Of a DNA stretch of 37,759 nt, positions 6,637 through 13,478 are shown piece by piece. The translations under genes were made by a program, and so were the position numbers. Each line of letters starts with the position of its first letter. The first letter of the stretch is position 1. Under the pieces are notes generated by a model, which did not search any database, was not told the origin of the DNA, and worked only from the letters and a program-made list of their open reading frames with translations. The stretch comes from CAZNPW01 sp964575185 (GTDB taxonomy: Bacteria > Pseudomonadota > Alphaproteobacteria > Rhodobacterales > Rhodobacteraceae): positions 1 to 37,759 of the forward strand of contig CAZNPW010000029.1 in NCBI GenBank assembly GCA_964575185.1, given 5' to 3'.

Positions 6637-7664
6637 AGGGCCGCGTCGTCTGTCTGGACGAATGGCGGGGCCGCCAGGCGGCGGCGCTGGTGGTGGACGG
6701 GCGGCTGGAGGAACTGCTGGTCGACCCGCCCGACGACCGCCCGCTGCCCGGCGCGATCTACCGCGCGGTCGCGGACCGGCCGATGAAGGGGCAGGGCGGC
6801 CTCTTCGTGCGCCTGCCCCAGGGCAACGGCTGGCTGCGCGGGTCCGACGGCATCGCGGCGGGCAGGCCCCTGATCGTGCAGGTCACGGGCCCCGCCGGGG
6901 ACGGCAAGGCCGTTCCGGTCACCACGCGCGTCCTGTTCAAGAGCCGCTTCGCCATCCTGACCCCCGGCGCGCCGGGCCTGAACATCAGCCGCCGCATCCG
7001 CGACGAGGCCTGCCGCGCGCGGCTGACGGCCCTTGCCGAAGCCGGGATGGCGGGTGCAGACCCGGGCCTGGGCCTGATCCTGCGGTCCGCCTGCTGGGAC
7101 GCCGAGCAGGACGCGGTGGCCGAGGACATCGCCGCGATGCGCGATCTGGCGCAGGCGGTGACGGCGGACCTCGCGGGCGGGCCGGAGCTGCTGGTCGAGG
7201 GCGCCGGCGCGCACGAGACCGCCTTCCGCGACTGGCTCGACCCCGAGCCCGACGCGGTCGCGGCCGAGCCGGGGGCCTTCGCCGCCCACGGCGTGCCCGA
7301 CCTGATCGACGCGCTGCGCGGCCCGCGCGTGACGCTCGACGGCGGGTCGATGGTCATCGAGCCGACGCACGCGCTGATTGCCGTCGACGTGAACACCGGC
7401 CCCGACACCTCGCCCGCCGCCGGCCTGAAGGCCAGCATCGCCGCCGCCCGCGACCTGCCGCGGCAGTTGCGGCTGCGCGGCCTCGGCGGGCAGGTGGTGA
7501 TCGACTTCGCCCCGATGCCCAAGCGCGACCGCGGCACGCTGGACCAGGTGCTGAAGGCCGCCTTCAAGACGGAAGGCGAGGTGAACCTTGCCGGCTGGAC
7601 GACGCTCGGCCTCTACGAACTCACCCGCCGCCGCGACCGCCTGCCGCTGGCGGACCTGCTGTGA
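6633..7664 (+). CDS. Ribonuclease E/G family protein, short form
   Basis: An endoribonuclease of the RNase E/G family involved in rRNA/tRNA/mRNA processing. The 343-residue protein starts MKGRVVCLDEW at 6633, where ATGA overlaps the maf stop; upstream in-frame codons are within maf. The C-terminal half holds the DNase-I-like catalytic subdomain, with Asp in ALIAVDVNTG and Asp in GGQVVIDFAPM. These are the two metal-binding residues of RNase E. It ends soon after the catalytic domain. It lacks the Zn-link and small domain, the RNase E scaffold arm, and any clear 5'-sensor/S1 motif that I can point to. It is far shorter than E. coli RNase G (about 490). This short form next to maf and yacG recurs in the order as I recall it, so it is a family variant rather than a broken gene. 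Confidence 0.88.
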   Translation: MKGRVVCLDEWRGRQAAALVVDGRLEELLVDPPDDRPLPGAIYRAVADRPMKGQGGLFVRLPQGNGWLRGSDGIAAGRPLIVQVTGPAGDGKAVPVTTRVLFKSRFAILTPGAPGLNISRRIRDEACRARLTALAEAGMAGADPGLGLILRSACWDAEQDAVAEDIAAMRDLAQAVTADLAGGPELLVEGAGAHETAFRDWLDPEPDAVAAEPGAFAAHGVPDLIDALRGPRVTLDGGSMVIEPTHALIAVDVNTGPDTSPAAGLKASIAAARDLPRQLRLRGLGGQVVIDFAPMPKRDRGTLDQVLKAAFKTEGEVNLAGWTTLGLYELTRRRDRLPLADLL

Positions 7665-7843
7665 CCTGCCCCGTCTGCAGGAAACCCTCTGCCCCGGCCT
7701 ATCGCCCCTTCTGCTCGCGCCGCTGCGCCGACGTGGACCTGGGCCGCTGGCTGACCGGCAGCTACCGGGTGGAGACCGACGAGGCCCCCGCCGACACCCC
7801 GCCCGGCGGCCCGCCCGGCGGCCCGGACGCCGAAAAATCCTGA
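7661..7843 (+). CDS. yacG: DNA gyrase inhibitor YacG
   Basis: A 60-residue zinc protein, MTCPVCRKPSAPAYRPFCSRRCADVDLGRWLTGSYRV, with four ligands at Cys3, Cys6, Cys18 and Cys22. In E. coli, YacG binds GyrB and blocks DNA binding by gyrase. The GTG start at 7661 overlaps the stop of the RNase gene by 4 bases (GTGA). The DLGRWL.GSY.V segment after the zinc site is the family signature. The tail is a Pro/Gly-rich low-complexity stretch (PPGGPPGGP). tRNA-Phe follows 59 bases downstream. Confidence 0.95.
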   Translation: MTCPVCRKPSAPAYRPFCSRRCADVDLGRWLTGSYRVETDEAPADTPPGGPPGGPDAEKS

Positions 7844-7849
7844 CCCCGC

Positions 7850-7878
7850 TGGACATCCCCCCGCCCATGGCTTAGACG
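7850..7878 (+). promoter_or_regulatory. Candidate tRNA-Phe promoter
   Basis: TGGACA at 7850-7855 and TAGACG at 7873-7878 have a 17-base spacer. They would start RNA around 7884, leaving a short leader before the tRNA at 7903. This is consistent with the TTAGA-type -10 boxes often seen in this group, but is assigned by consensus only. Confidence 0.35.
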
Positions 7879-7902
7879 GCCCCCACCCGCAGGGGGAACG
7901 GT

Positions 7903-7978
7903 GCCCAGATAGCTCAGTTGGTAGAGCAGCGGATTGAAAATCCGCGTGTCGCTGGTTCGATTCCGGCTCTGGGCACCA
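7903..7978 (+). tRNA. tRNA-Phe (GAA)
   Basis: A 76-base cloverleaf with encoded CCA. The acceptor arms GCCCAGA and TCTGGGC pair perfectly, with discriminator A. The D-loop holds AGTTGGTAGAGC. The anticodon GAA is at 7936-7938 within GGATTGAAAATCC. The T-arm reads GCTGGTTCGATTCCGGC. It ends the conserved infA-maf-RNase-yacG block. The 3' end of tRNA genes is a common integration site, but no integrase gene follows here. Confidence 0.98.
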
Positions 7979-7992
7979 TTATTTCCAATCGG

Positions 7993-8011
7993 TTATGTCG
8001 GTGCCACATAA
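7993..8011. repeat. Inverted repeat just downstream of tRNA-Phe
   Basis: TTATGT (7993-7998) and ACATAA (8006-8011) pair around a 7-base loop. The second arm is also part of ACATAATGT. It lies 15 bases past the tRNA 3' end in an AT-richer patch. It may help end the tRNA transcript or be a relic of a recombination site. The rest of 7979-8163 shows no gene that I can recognise. Confidence 0.4.
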
Positions 8012-8163
8012 TGTTTCGGGGGTTGCCTTGACGTCCATCCCGAGGCCTTCCAGAACGTGGCAGCTTCCGGGTCAACAAGGTCCTTTCGCGACCGACGGGC
8101 GGAATCCGTCTTCCTGGCGCGATGACGTCGGCGCACACGGATGACGGGATCGCCCCACAGCCC

Positions 8164-10443
8164 TCACCCGTAGTGCCCCACCGGCGTCCCCGCGATCGCC
8201 GCCACGTTCAAGAGCCCCCGCGCGGTGATCGAGGGGTTCACGATATGCGCCCGGTTGCCCATGCCCATCAGGATCGGCCCGACCTCGAGCCCCCCGGCCT
8301 TCATCTTCAGGATGTTGCGCACCCCCGCCGCCGCGTCGGTCGAGGCGAAGACCAGCACGTTCGCAGCCCCCTGCAGCCGTGACCCGGGGAAGATGCGGTC
8401 GCGCAGCGCCTGGTCCAGCGCGGTGTCGACGTTCATCTCGCCCTCGTAGCAGAAGTCCGGGTCGCGGGCGTGCAGAAGCTCCATCGCCGCGCGCATCCGC
8501 AGCGCGGCGGCGACCTCCATGTTGCCGAACTGGCTTTGCGTGCACAGCGCGATCTTCGGCTCCAGCCCGAAGCGGCGGACGTGGCGGGCGGCACCGATGA
8601 CCGTGCGCATGATCTGTTCGGGCGTCGGTTCGGCGTGGATGTGGGTGTCGGCCACGAACAGCGGCCCGTCCTCCAGGATCATCAGGCTCAGCGCGCCGAC
8701 CGGATGCAGGCCGTCGCGCGCGAGCACCTGGCGGACGTAGCCGAGGTGCCAGAGATACTGGCCGAAGGTGCCGCAGATCATCGAATCCGCCTCGCCCCGG
8801 TGGACCATCACGGCGGCGATGGCGGTCGTGTTGGTGCGCATCACGGCCCGCGCGATGTCGGGCGTCACGCCGCGGCGGGCCAGGAGCTCGTGGTAGCTGC
8901 CCCAGTAGTCGCGGTAGCGGTGGTCGCTTTCGGGGTTCACCAGCACGAAGTCGCGCCCCGGCCGGATCGGCAGGCCCGCGCGTTCGCAGCGCGTCTCGAC
9001 CACATCGGGGCGGCCGATCAGGACGGGCACGTCGTTCGTCTCCTCGAGAAGGGCATTCGCGGCGCGCAGCACGCGCTCGTCCTCGCCCTCGGCGAAGACG
9101 ATCTGGCGGGCGGCGGCCTTGGACGCCTCGAAGACGGGCCGCATGATCATCGCCGACTTGAAGACCGATCCGTCGAGCCCGCGCCGGTAGGCCTCGAGGT
9201 CGGCGATGGGGCGGGTGGCGACGCCGGTGTCCATCGCGGCCCGCGCGACGGCGCTGGCGACGACGCCCATCAGGCGCGGGTCGAAGGGTTTGGGGATCAG
9301 GTAGTCCGGCCCGAAACTCAGCTTCTCGCCCGAATAGGCGGCCGCCGCCTCGGCGCTGGTGGTGGCGCGGGCGAGCGCCGCGATCCCCTCGATGCAGGCG
9401 ACCTTCATCGCGTCGTTGATCGTCGTCGCGCCGACGTCGAGCGCGCCCCGGAAGATGAAGGGAAAGCACAGGACGTTGTTGACCTGGTTGGGAAAATCGC
9501 TGCGGCCGGTGGCGATGAGGGCATCGGGGCTGGCAGAGCGGGCGACGTCGGGCAGCACCTCGGGCATCGGGTTGGCCAGCGCGAAGATGATCGGCCGCGG
9601 CGCCATCGCGGCCACCATCGCGGCGGTCAGCACCCCCGGCCCCGACAGGCCGAGGAACAGGTCCGCGCCGCCGATCACCTCGGCCAGCGTGGCCGGGCGG
9701 TCGCCTTGCGCGAAGGCCGCCTTCTGCGGCGTCATCTGCTCCGCCCGCCCGTGGTAGACGAGGCCCGCGAGGTCGCAGAGCCAGATGTGCTCGCGCCGCA
9801 CCCCCAGTTTCACCAGCATCTCGAGGCAGGCGATCCCCGCCGCGCCCCCGCCGGTCGAGACCACCCTGATGGCGTCCCAGGACTTTTTCGCCACGATCAG
9901 CGCGTTGGTCGCGGCCGCGCCGACGACGATCGCGGTGCCGTGCTGGTCGTCGTGGAAGACCGGGATCTTCATCCGCCGGCGGCAGAGTTCCTCCACCAGG
10001 AAGCAGTCGGGGGCCTTGATGTCCTCGAGGTTGATCGCGCCGAAGGTCGGCTCCAGCGCGCAGACGATCTGCGCCAGCCGCTCCGGGTCGGGCTCGTTCA
10101 CCTCGATGTCGAAGCAGTCGATGTTGGCGAACTTCTTGAACAGGACGGCTTTCCCCTCCATCACCGGCTTCGACGCCAGCGCGCCGATGTCGCCGAGGCC
10201 GAGGACCGCGGTGCCGTTCGACACCACGGCCACGAGGTTGCCGCGCGCGGTGAAGCGGCTCGCGCTGGCGGGGTCGGCCCTGATCTCGAGGCAGGCTTCG
10301 GCCACGCCGGGGCTGTAGGCGCGGGCGAGGTCGCTGCCGTTGGCCAAGGGCTTCGTCGCCCGGACCTCGAGCTTTCCGGGCTTCGGAAACTCGTGGTAGT
10401 CGAGCGCCGCCTGACGCGCGGCATCGGCCCGGCTGTCGTCCAT
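8164..10443 (-). CDS. maeB: NADP-dependent malic enzyme with C-terminal phosphotransacetylase-like domain
   Basis: A 759-residue MaeB-type enzyme converting malate to pyruvate + CO2 with NADPH formation, linking the TCA cycle to pyruvate. The malic N-domain covers about residues 15-155 (YHEFPKPGKLEV, LARAYSPGVAEACLEI, TAVLGLGDIGALASKPVMEGKAVLFKKFA, then EDIKAPDCF). The NAD(P)-binding domain covers about 160-400 (VFHDDQHGTAIVVGAA, FLGLSGPGVL). A phosphotransacetylase-like domain follows from about 425 to 755 (IVFAEGEDERVLRAA, ICGTFGQYLWHLGYVRQVL, ANVLVFASTDAAAGVRN). In characterised MaeB proteins this last domain is regulatory (acetyl-CoA sensing) and not a transacetylase. ATG at 10443 has GGGGGGA upstream. 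Four tandem dyads sit 18 bases upstream of the start, suggesting transcriptional control. Confidence 0.97.
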   Translation of the reverse strand: MDDSRADAARQAALDYHEFPKPGKLEVRATKPLANGSDLARAYSPGVAEACLEIRADPASASRFTARGNLVAVVSNGTAVLGLGDIGALASKPVMEGKAVLFKKFANIDCFDIEVNEPDPERLAQIVCALEPTFGAINLEDIKAPDCFLVEELCRRRMKIPVFHDDQHGTAIVVGAAATNALIVAKKSWDAIRVVSTGGGAAGIACLEMLVKLGVRREHIWLCDLAGLVYHGRAEQMTPQKAAFAQGDRPATLAEVIGGADLFLGLSGPGVLTAAMVAAMAPRPIIFALANPMPEVLPDVARSASPDALIATGRSDFPNQVNNVLCFPFIFRGALDVGATTINDAMKVACIEGIAALARATTSAEAAAAYSGEKLSFGPDYLIPKPFDPRLMGVVASAVARAAMDTGVATRPIADLEAYRRGLDGSVFKSAMIMRPVFEASKAAARQIVFAEGEDERVLRAANALLEETNDVPVLIGRPDVVETRCERAGLPIRPGRDFVLVNPESDHRYRDYWGSYHELLARRGVTPDIARAVMRTNTTAIAAVMVHRGEADSMICGTFGQYLWHLGYVRQVLARDGLHPVGALSLMILEDGPLFVADTHIHAEPTPEQIMRTVIGAARHVRRFGLEPKIALCTQSQFGNMEVAAALRMRAAMELLHARDPDFCYEGEMNVDTALDQALRDRIFPGSRLQGAANVLVFASTDAAAGVRNILKMKAGGLEVGPILMGMGNRAHIVNPSITARGLLNVAAIAGTPVGHYG

Positions 10444-10460
10444 GGTCCCCCCGCCAGATG

Positions 10461-10540
10461 GTACGACATCGCACTATCCGGTTCGATATCGCACTAGTTA
10501 GTCCGATATCGGACTATCCGGTGCGATGTCGAACTATCTC
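10461..10540. repeat. Four tandem 20-bp dyad elements between divergent genes
   Basis: Four head-to-tail units of exactly 20 bp begin at 10461, 10481, 10501 and 10521. Each starts with a 14-bp dyad GTNCGAYRTCGNAC followed by a TATCCG-like linker. Unit 3 (GTCCGATATCGGAC) is a perfect palindrome. Unit 4 (GTGCGATGTCGAAC) is nearly the reverse complement of unit 1 (GTACGACATCGCAC). A 20-bp period puts all dyads on the same DNA face. It lies between maeB (-) and the cupin gene (+). It looks like a cooperative operator array; the binding protein is unknown. Confidence 0.85.
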
Positions 10541-10581
10541 GCCGTCGTCGCCTGCGCCTGTCTTCCACATCCCCCGCGCGC

Positions 10582-10609
10582 TTGCAAACCGCAGCCGCAG
10601 GCGTAGGGT
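10582..10609 (+). promoter_or_regulatory. Candidate promoter of the cupin gene (leaderless)
   Basis: TTGCAA at 10582-10587 and TAGGGT at 10604-10609 have a 16-base spacer. RNA would start within a few bases of the ATG at 10618, giving a leaderless mRNA. That fits the lack of a Shine-Dalgarno. The dyad array ends 42 bases upstream of the -35. Confidence 0.4.
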
Positions 10610-10617
10610 CGCGCCCC

Positions 10618-11688
10618 ATGCAGAACATCCGTGCCGAGGCCTGCCTGCCCACCCGCGACCTGGCCGCCGACCTCGGGTTCTTCCGGACGACGCTCGGCTT
10701 CCGGCTCGACCGCATCTTCCCCGCCGACGACCCGCGCGTCGCCGTCCTTTCCGGCCACGGCCTGCGGCTGCGGCTGGAACGCGGCCCCGGCACCGGCCGG
10801 CTGCGCATCCTCGCCGACGACCCGGTGCTCGTCGCGGGGGGGGCCGCCGCGCTGACCGCCCCCGGCGGCGCTGCCATCGAGATCGACCACCTCGACCCGC
10901 CGCTGGTGCAGCCGCCGACCGCGCACGCCTTCGTCGTCCGCCGCCTCGCCGACGGTGCCCCCTGGGTCGTCGGCCGCGCGGGGATGGAATACCGCGACCT
11001 CGTCCCCGGCCGCCTCGGCGGGGCGATGATCGCCTCCCACATCCGCATCCCGACCGGCGGGCCGGTGCCCGACATGGTGCATTTCCACAAGGTCGGCTTC
11101 CAGCTCATCTTCTGCATCGCGGGCTGGGTCGACGTGGTCTACGAGGACCAGGGCCCCCCCATCCGCCTGACCCCCGGCGACTGCTTCATCCAGCCGCCGG
11201 AAATCCGCCATCGCGTGCTGCAGGCCTCCGACGGGCTCGAGGTGGTCGAGATCGGCGTCCCGGCCGAGCACGTGACCGAGATCGACCACGCGACCGTCCT
11301 GCCCACCCCGCGCCTCCGCCCCGACCGCACCTGGGCCGGCCAGCGCTGCGTCCACGACCGGGCCGGGGGCGCGGCCTGGCAGCCCTTCCGCCTGCCCGGG
11401 TTCGAGGCCCGCGACACCACCATCGCCGCGGCCACCGGGGGCGCCGCGGCGGTCATGGTCGCCCGCCCCGACGGCACACCCAGCCGGACCGTCACGCATG
11501 ACGCCGACATCCTGTTCGGCTTCGTGCTGCGCGGCGGCCTCGCGCTGGAAGGCCCCGACGGGACGACGGCGCTCAGGCGCGGCGACGCCTATGTGATCCC
11601 GCCGGGTCTGCCGACCCGCCATGCCGAGCCGTCGCCCGATCTCGAACTCCTCGAGGTTGCCTTGCCCGGCAGTTTCCGTACAACCTGA
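10618..11688 (+). CDS. VOC-like N-domain plus two cupin domains
   Basis: A 356-residue protein with three apparent parts. Residues 1-85 look like a single glyoxalase/VOC half (ACLPTRDLAADLGFFRTTLGFRLDRIF...RVAVLSGHGLRLRLERG). Residues about 140-225 form a cupin with MVHFHKVGFQLIFCIAGWVDVVYEDQG...LTPGDCFIQPPEIRHRVL. Residues about 265-350 form a second cupin with ILFGFVLRGGLALEGPDG...LRRGDAYVIPPGLPTRHAE. The first cupin keeps His/Glu-type metal-ligand candidates, whereas the second looks poorer in them. The substrate is unknown; a small-molecule dioxygenase, isomerase or sensor role is possible. I start at ATG 10618 because it gives the usual VOC N-terminus and fits the leaderless promoter; an in-frame start at 10582 exists. 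Divergent from maeB. Confidence 0.75.
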   Translation: MQNIRAEACLPTRDLAADLGFFRTTLGFRLDRIFPADDPRVAVLSGHGLRLRLERGPGTGRLRILADDPVLVAGGAAALTAPGGAAIEIDHLDPPLVQPPTAHAFVVRRLADGAPWVVGRAGMEYRDLVPGRLGGAMIASHIRIPTGGPVPDMVHFHKVGFQLIFCIAGWVDVVYEDQGPPIRLTPGDCFIQPPEIRHRVLQASDGLEVVEIGVPAEHVTEIDHATVLPTPRLRPDRTWAGQRCVHDRAGGAAWQPFRLPGFEARDTTIAAATGGAAAVMVARPDGTPSRTVTHDADILFGFVLRGGLALEGPDGTTALRRGDAYVIPPGLPTRHAEPSPDLELLEVALPGSFRTT

Positions 11689-11726
11689 CTCCGCCCCCCT
11701 CTTTCCGGGTACAAATACTCCGGGGT

Positions 11727-11743
11727 GCGGGGCAGAGCCCCGC
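11727..11743. repeat. Extragenic hairpin between cupin gene and cdd
   Basis: GCGGGGC at 11727-11733 pairs perfectly with GCCCCGC at 11737-11743 around AGA. The surrounding text (CCGGGTACAAATACTCCGGGG, then the hairpin) looks like a dispersed extragenic repeat of this bacterial group. There is no T-run, so it is a weak terminator at best. Confidence 0.55.
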
Positions 11744-11766
11744 GGACCCCGCCGAAAGGACCGCCC

Positions 11767-12171
11767 ATGACCCTTCTCGCCGCCGCCGCCGCCGTGCGCG
11801 ACAACGCCTATGCCCCCTACAGCCGCTTCAAGGTCGGCGCGGCGATCCGCAGCACGACGGGCGCGGTCTACACCGGCGTCAACGTCGAGAACGTGGCCTA
11901 CCCGCAGGGCACCTGCGCCGAGGCCGGGGCCATCGCGGCGATGGTGGCGCAGGGCGAGACACACATCGCCGAGGTCTGCGTCATCGCCGACAGCCCCGAG
12001 CCGGTGCCCCCATGCGGCGGCTGCCGGCAGAAGATCGCCGAGTTCGCGGGGCCGGAGGTGATCGTCACCCTTTGCACGACCGACGGGAAAAGCCGCGCGA
12101 TGACGGTGGCGGAGCTGCTGCCGGGCCTCTTCACCGCGGCGCACATGGCACGGACCGGGGCGCGGACGTGA
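11767..12171 (+). CDS. cdd: Cytidine deaminase
   Basis: Deaminates cytidine and deoxycytidine to uridine and deoxyuridine. The 134-residue homotetrameric-type enzyme has Cys50 and catalytic Glu52 in TCAEAGAI, and Cys83/Cys86 in PPCGGCRQ, completing the zinc site. Substrate residues FKVGAA and GVNVENVAYP are present. ATG at 11767 has GAAAGGA upstream. A longer frame from 11725 would only add a proline/arginine stretch encoded by the repeat, and is not used. It is the first gene of the salvage operon; its stop overlaps the deoA GTG start by 4 bases. Confidence 0.97.
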   Translation: MTLLAAAAAVRDNAYAPYSRFKVGAAIRSTTGAVYTGVNVENVAYPQGTCAEAGAIAAMVAQGETHIAEVCVIADSPEPVPPCGGCRQKIAEFAGPEVIVTLCTTDGKSRAMTVAELLPGLFTAAHMARTGART

Positions 12172-13478
12172 CCGACGCCCGCGCGGTCCTCCAGGCCCTG
12201 CGCGACAACCGCGCGGTCGCGCCCGAGGATCTGGGCTGGTTCGTCCGGGGGCTGGCCGACGGCACGGTGTCCGACGCGCAGGCGGGGGCCTTCGCGATGG
12301 CCGTCTGCTGGCGCGGGCTGGGCGAGCAGGGCCGGGTCGCGCTGACCCGGGCCATGCGCGACAGCGGGTCGGTGCTGGCCTGGGACCTGCCGGGGCCGGT
12401 CATCGACAAGCATTCCACCGGCGGGATCGGCGACTGCGTGTCGTTGCTGCTCGCCCCCGCGCTCGCCGCCTGCGGGGCCTACGTGCCGATGATCTCGGGG
12501 CGGGGGCTCGGGCATACCGGGGGGACGCTCGACAAGCTGGAGAGCATTCCGGGCTTCCGCACCGGCCTGACCGAAGGCCAGCTGCGCGCGCAGGTCGAGG
12601 AGATCCGCTGCGCCATCGTCTCGGCCAGCGCCGACATCGCGCCCGCCGACCGGCGGCTGTATGCCCTGCGCGACATCACCGGAACCACGGCGTCGGTCGA
12701 CCTCATCACCGCGTCGATCCTGGCCAAGAAGCTCGCCGCGGGGCTGGAGGCGCTGGTGCTGGACGTGAAATGCGGGTCGGGCGCGTTCATGAAGACGCTG
12801 CCCGAGGCCGAGGCGCTGGCCCGTGCGCTGGTCGCGACCGCGCAGGGGGCGGGCTGCATGACATCGGCGCTGGTCACCGACATGAGCCAGCCGCTGGCGA
12901 CCGCCGCGGGCAACGCGCTCGAGGTCATCGAGGTGATGGAGACGCTGACGGGCACGTCGGTCAATGCCGCGCTGTGGGACCTGACGGTCGCGCTCGGCGG
13001 CGAGGCGCTGGCGCTGGGGGGCCTGGCCGCCGACCGCGAGGACGGCGAGGGGCGGATCGCCGAGGCGCTGGAGGGGGGTGCTGCGGCCGAGGCCTTCGGC
13101 GCGATGGTCGCGGCGCAGGGCGGGCCTGCCGATTTCGTCGACCGCTGGCCGGACCGGCTGCCGTCGGCACCGGTGATGGTCGAGGTGCCCGCGCGCGACG
13201 ACGGCTTCATCGCCGTGATCGACACCGAGGCGCTGGGGCATGTGGTGGTGCACCTGGGCGGCGGCCGGCTGCGCGAGGGCGACCGGGTGAACCCCTCGGT
13301 CGGGCTGTCGGACCTGGCCGGGATCGGCGAGGAGATCGGCGCGGGCGTGCCGCTCGGCATGGTCCACGCGGGCAGCGAGGAGGCGGCCGAGGCGGCGGTC
13401 CGCGCGGTGCAGGCGGCCTACCGGATCGACGGCGACGCGCCGCAGGAGCCGCCGCTGATCCTGAAGCGGATCGCATGA
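12168..13478 (+). CDS. deoA: Thymidine phosphorylase
   Basis: Phosphorolyses thymidine (and deoxyuridine) to the base plus 2-deoxyribose-1-phosphate. The 436-residue length is normal. The family signature SGRGLGHTGGTLDKLESIPGF is intact, as are the phosphate-binding KHSTGGIGD at residues 81-89 and the LDVKCGSGAFMKT loop. The GTG at 12168 overlaps the cdd stop (GTGA), and the stop overlaps the deoB ATG (ATGA). This ordering lets deoxycytidine flow through Cdd to deoxyuridine, then DeoA and DeoB. No signal peptide; cytoplasmic homodimer expected. Confidence 0.97.
   Translation: MTDARAVLQALRDNRAVAPEDLGWFVRGLADGTVSDAQAGAFAMAVCWRGLGEQGRVALTRAMRDSGSVLAWDLPGPVIDKHSTGGIGDCVSLLLAPALAACGAYVPMISGRGLGHTGGTLDKLESIPGFRTGLTEGQLRAQVEEIRCAIVSASADIAPADRRLYALRDITGTTASVDLITASILAKKLAAGLEALVLDVKCGSGAFMKTLPEAEALARALVATAQGAGCMTSALVTDMSQPLATAAGNALEVIEVMETLTGTSVNAALWDLTVALGGEALALGGLAADREDGEGRIAEALEGGAAAEAFGAMVAAQGGPADFVDRWPDRLPSAPVMVEVPARDDGFIAVIDTEALGHVVVHLGGGRLREGDRVNPSVGLSDLAGIGEEIGAGVPLGMVHAGSEEAAEAAVRAVQAAYRIDGDAPQEPPLILKRIA

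Noticed and set aside
7914..8138. Minus-strand frame ending in VPRAGIEPATRGFSIRCSTN over the tRNA
   Set aside because: This is the well-known false protein produced by translating the complement of a tRNA gene; the tRNA-Phe explains the sequence.
8470..10497. 675-codon plus-strand frame
   Set aside because: Antisense to maeB, which is a complete enzyme.
10461..10540. CRISPR array
   Set aside because: The units are contiguous 20-bp repeats with no unique spacers and no cas genes nearby.
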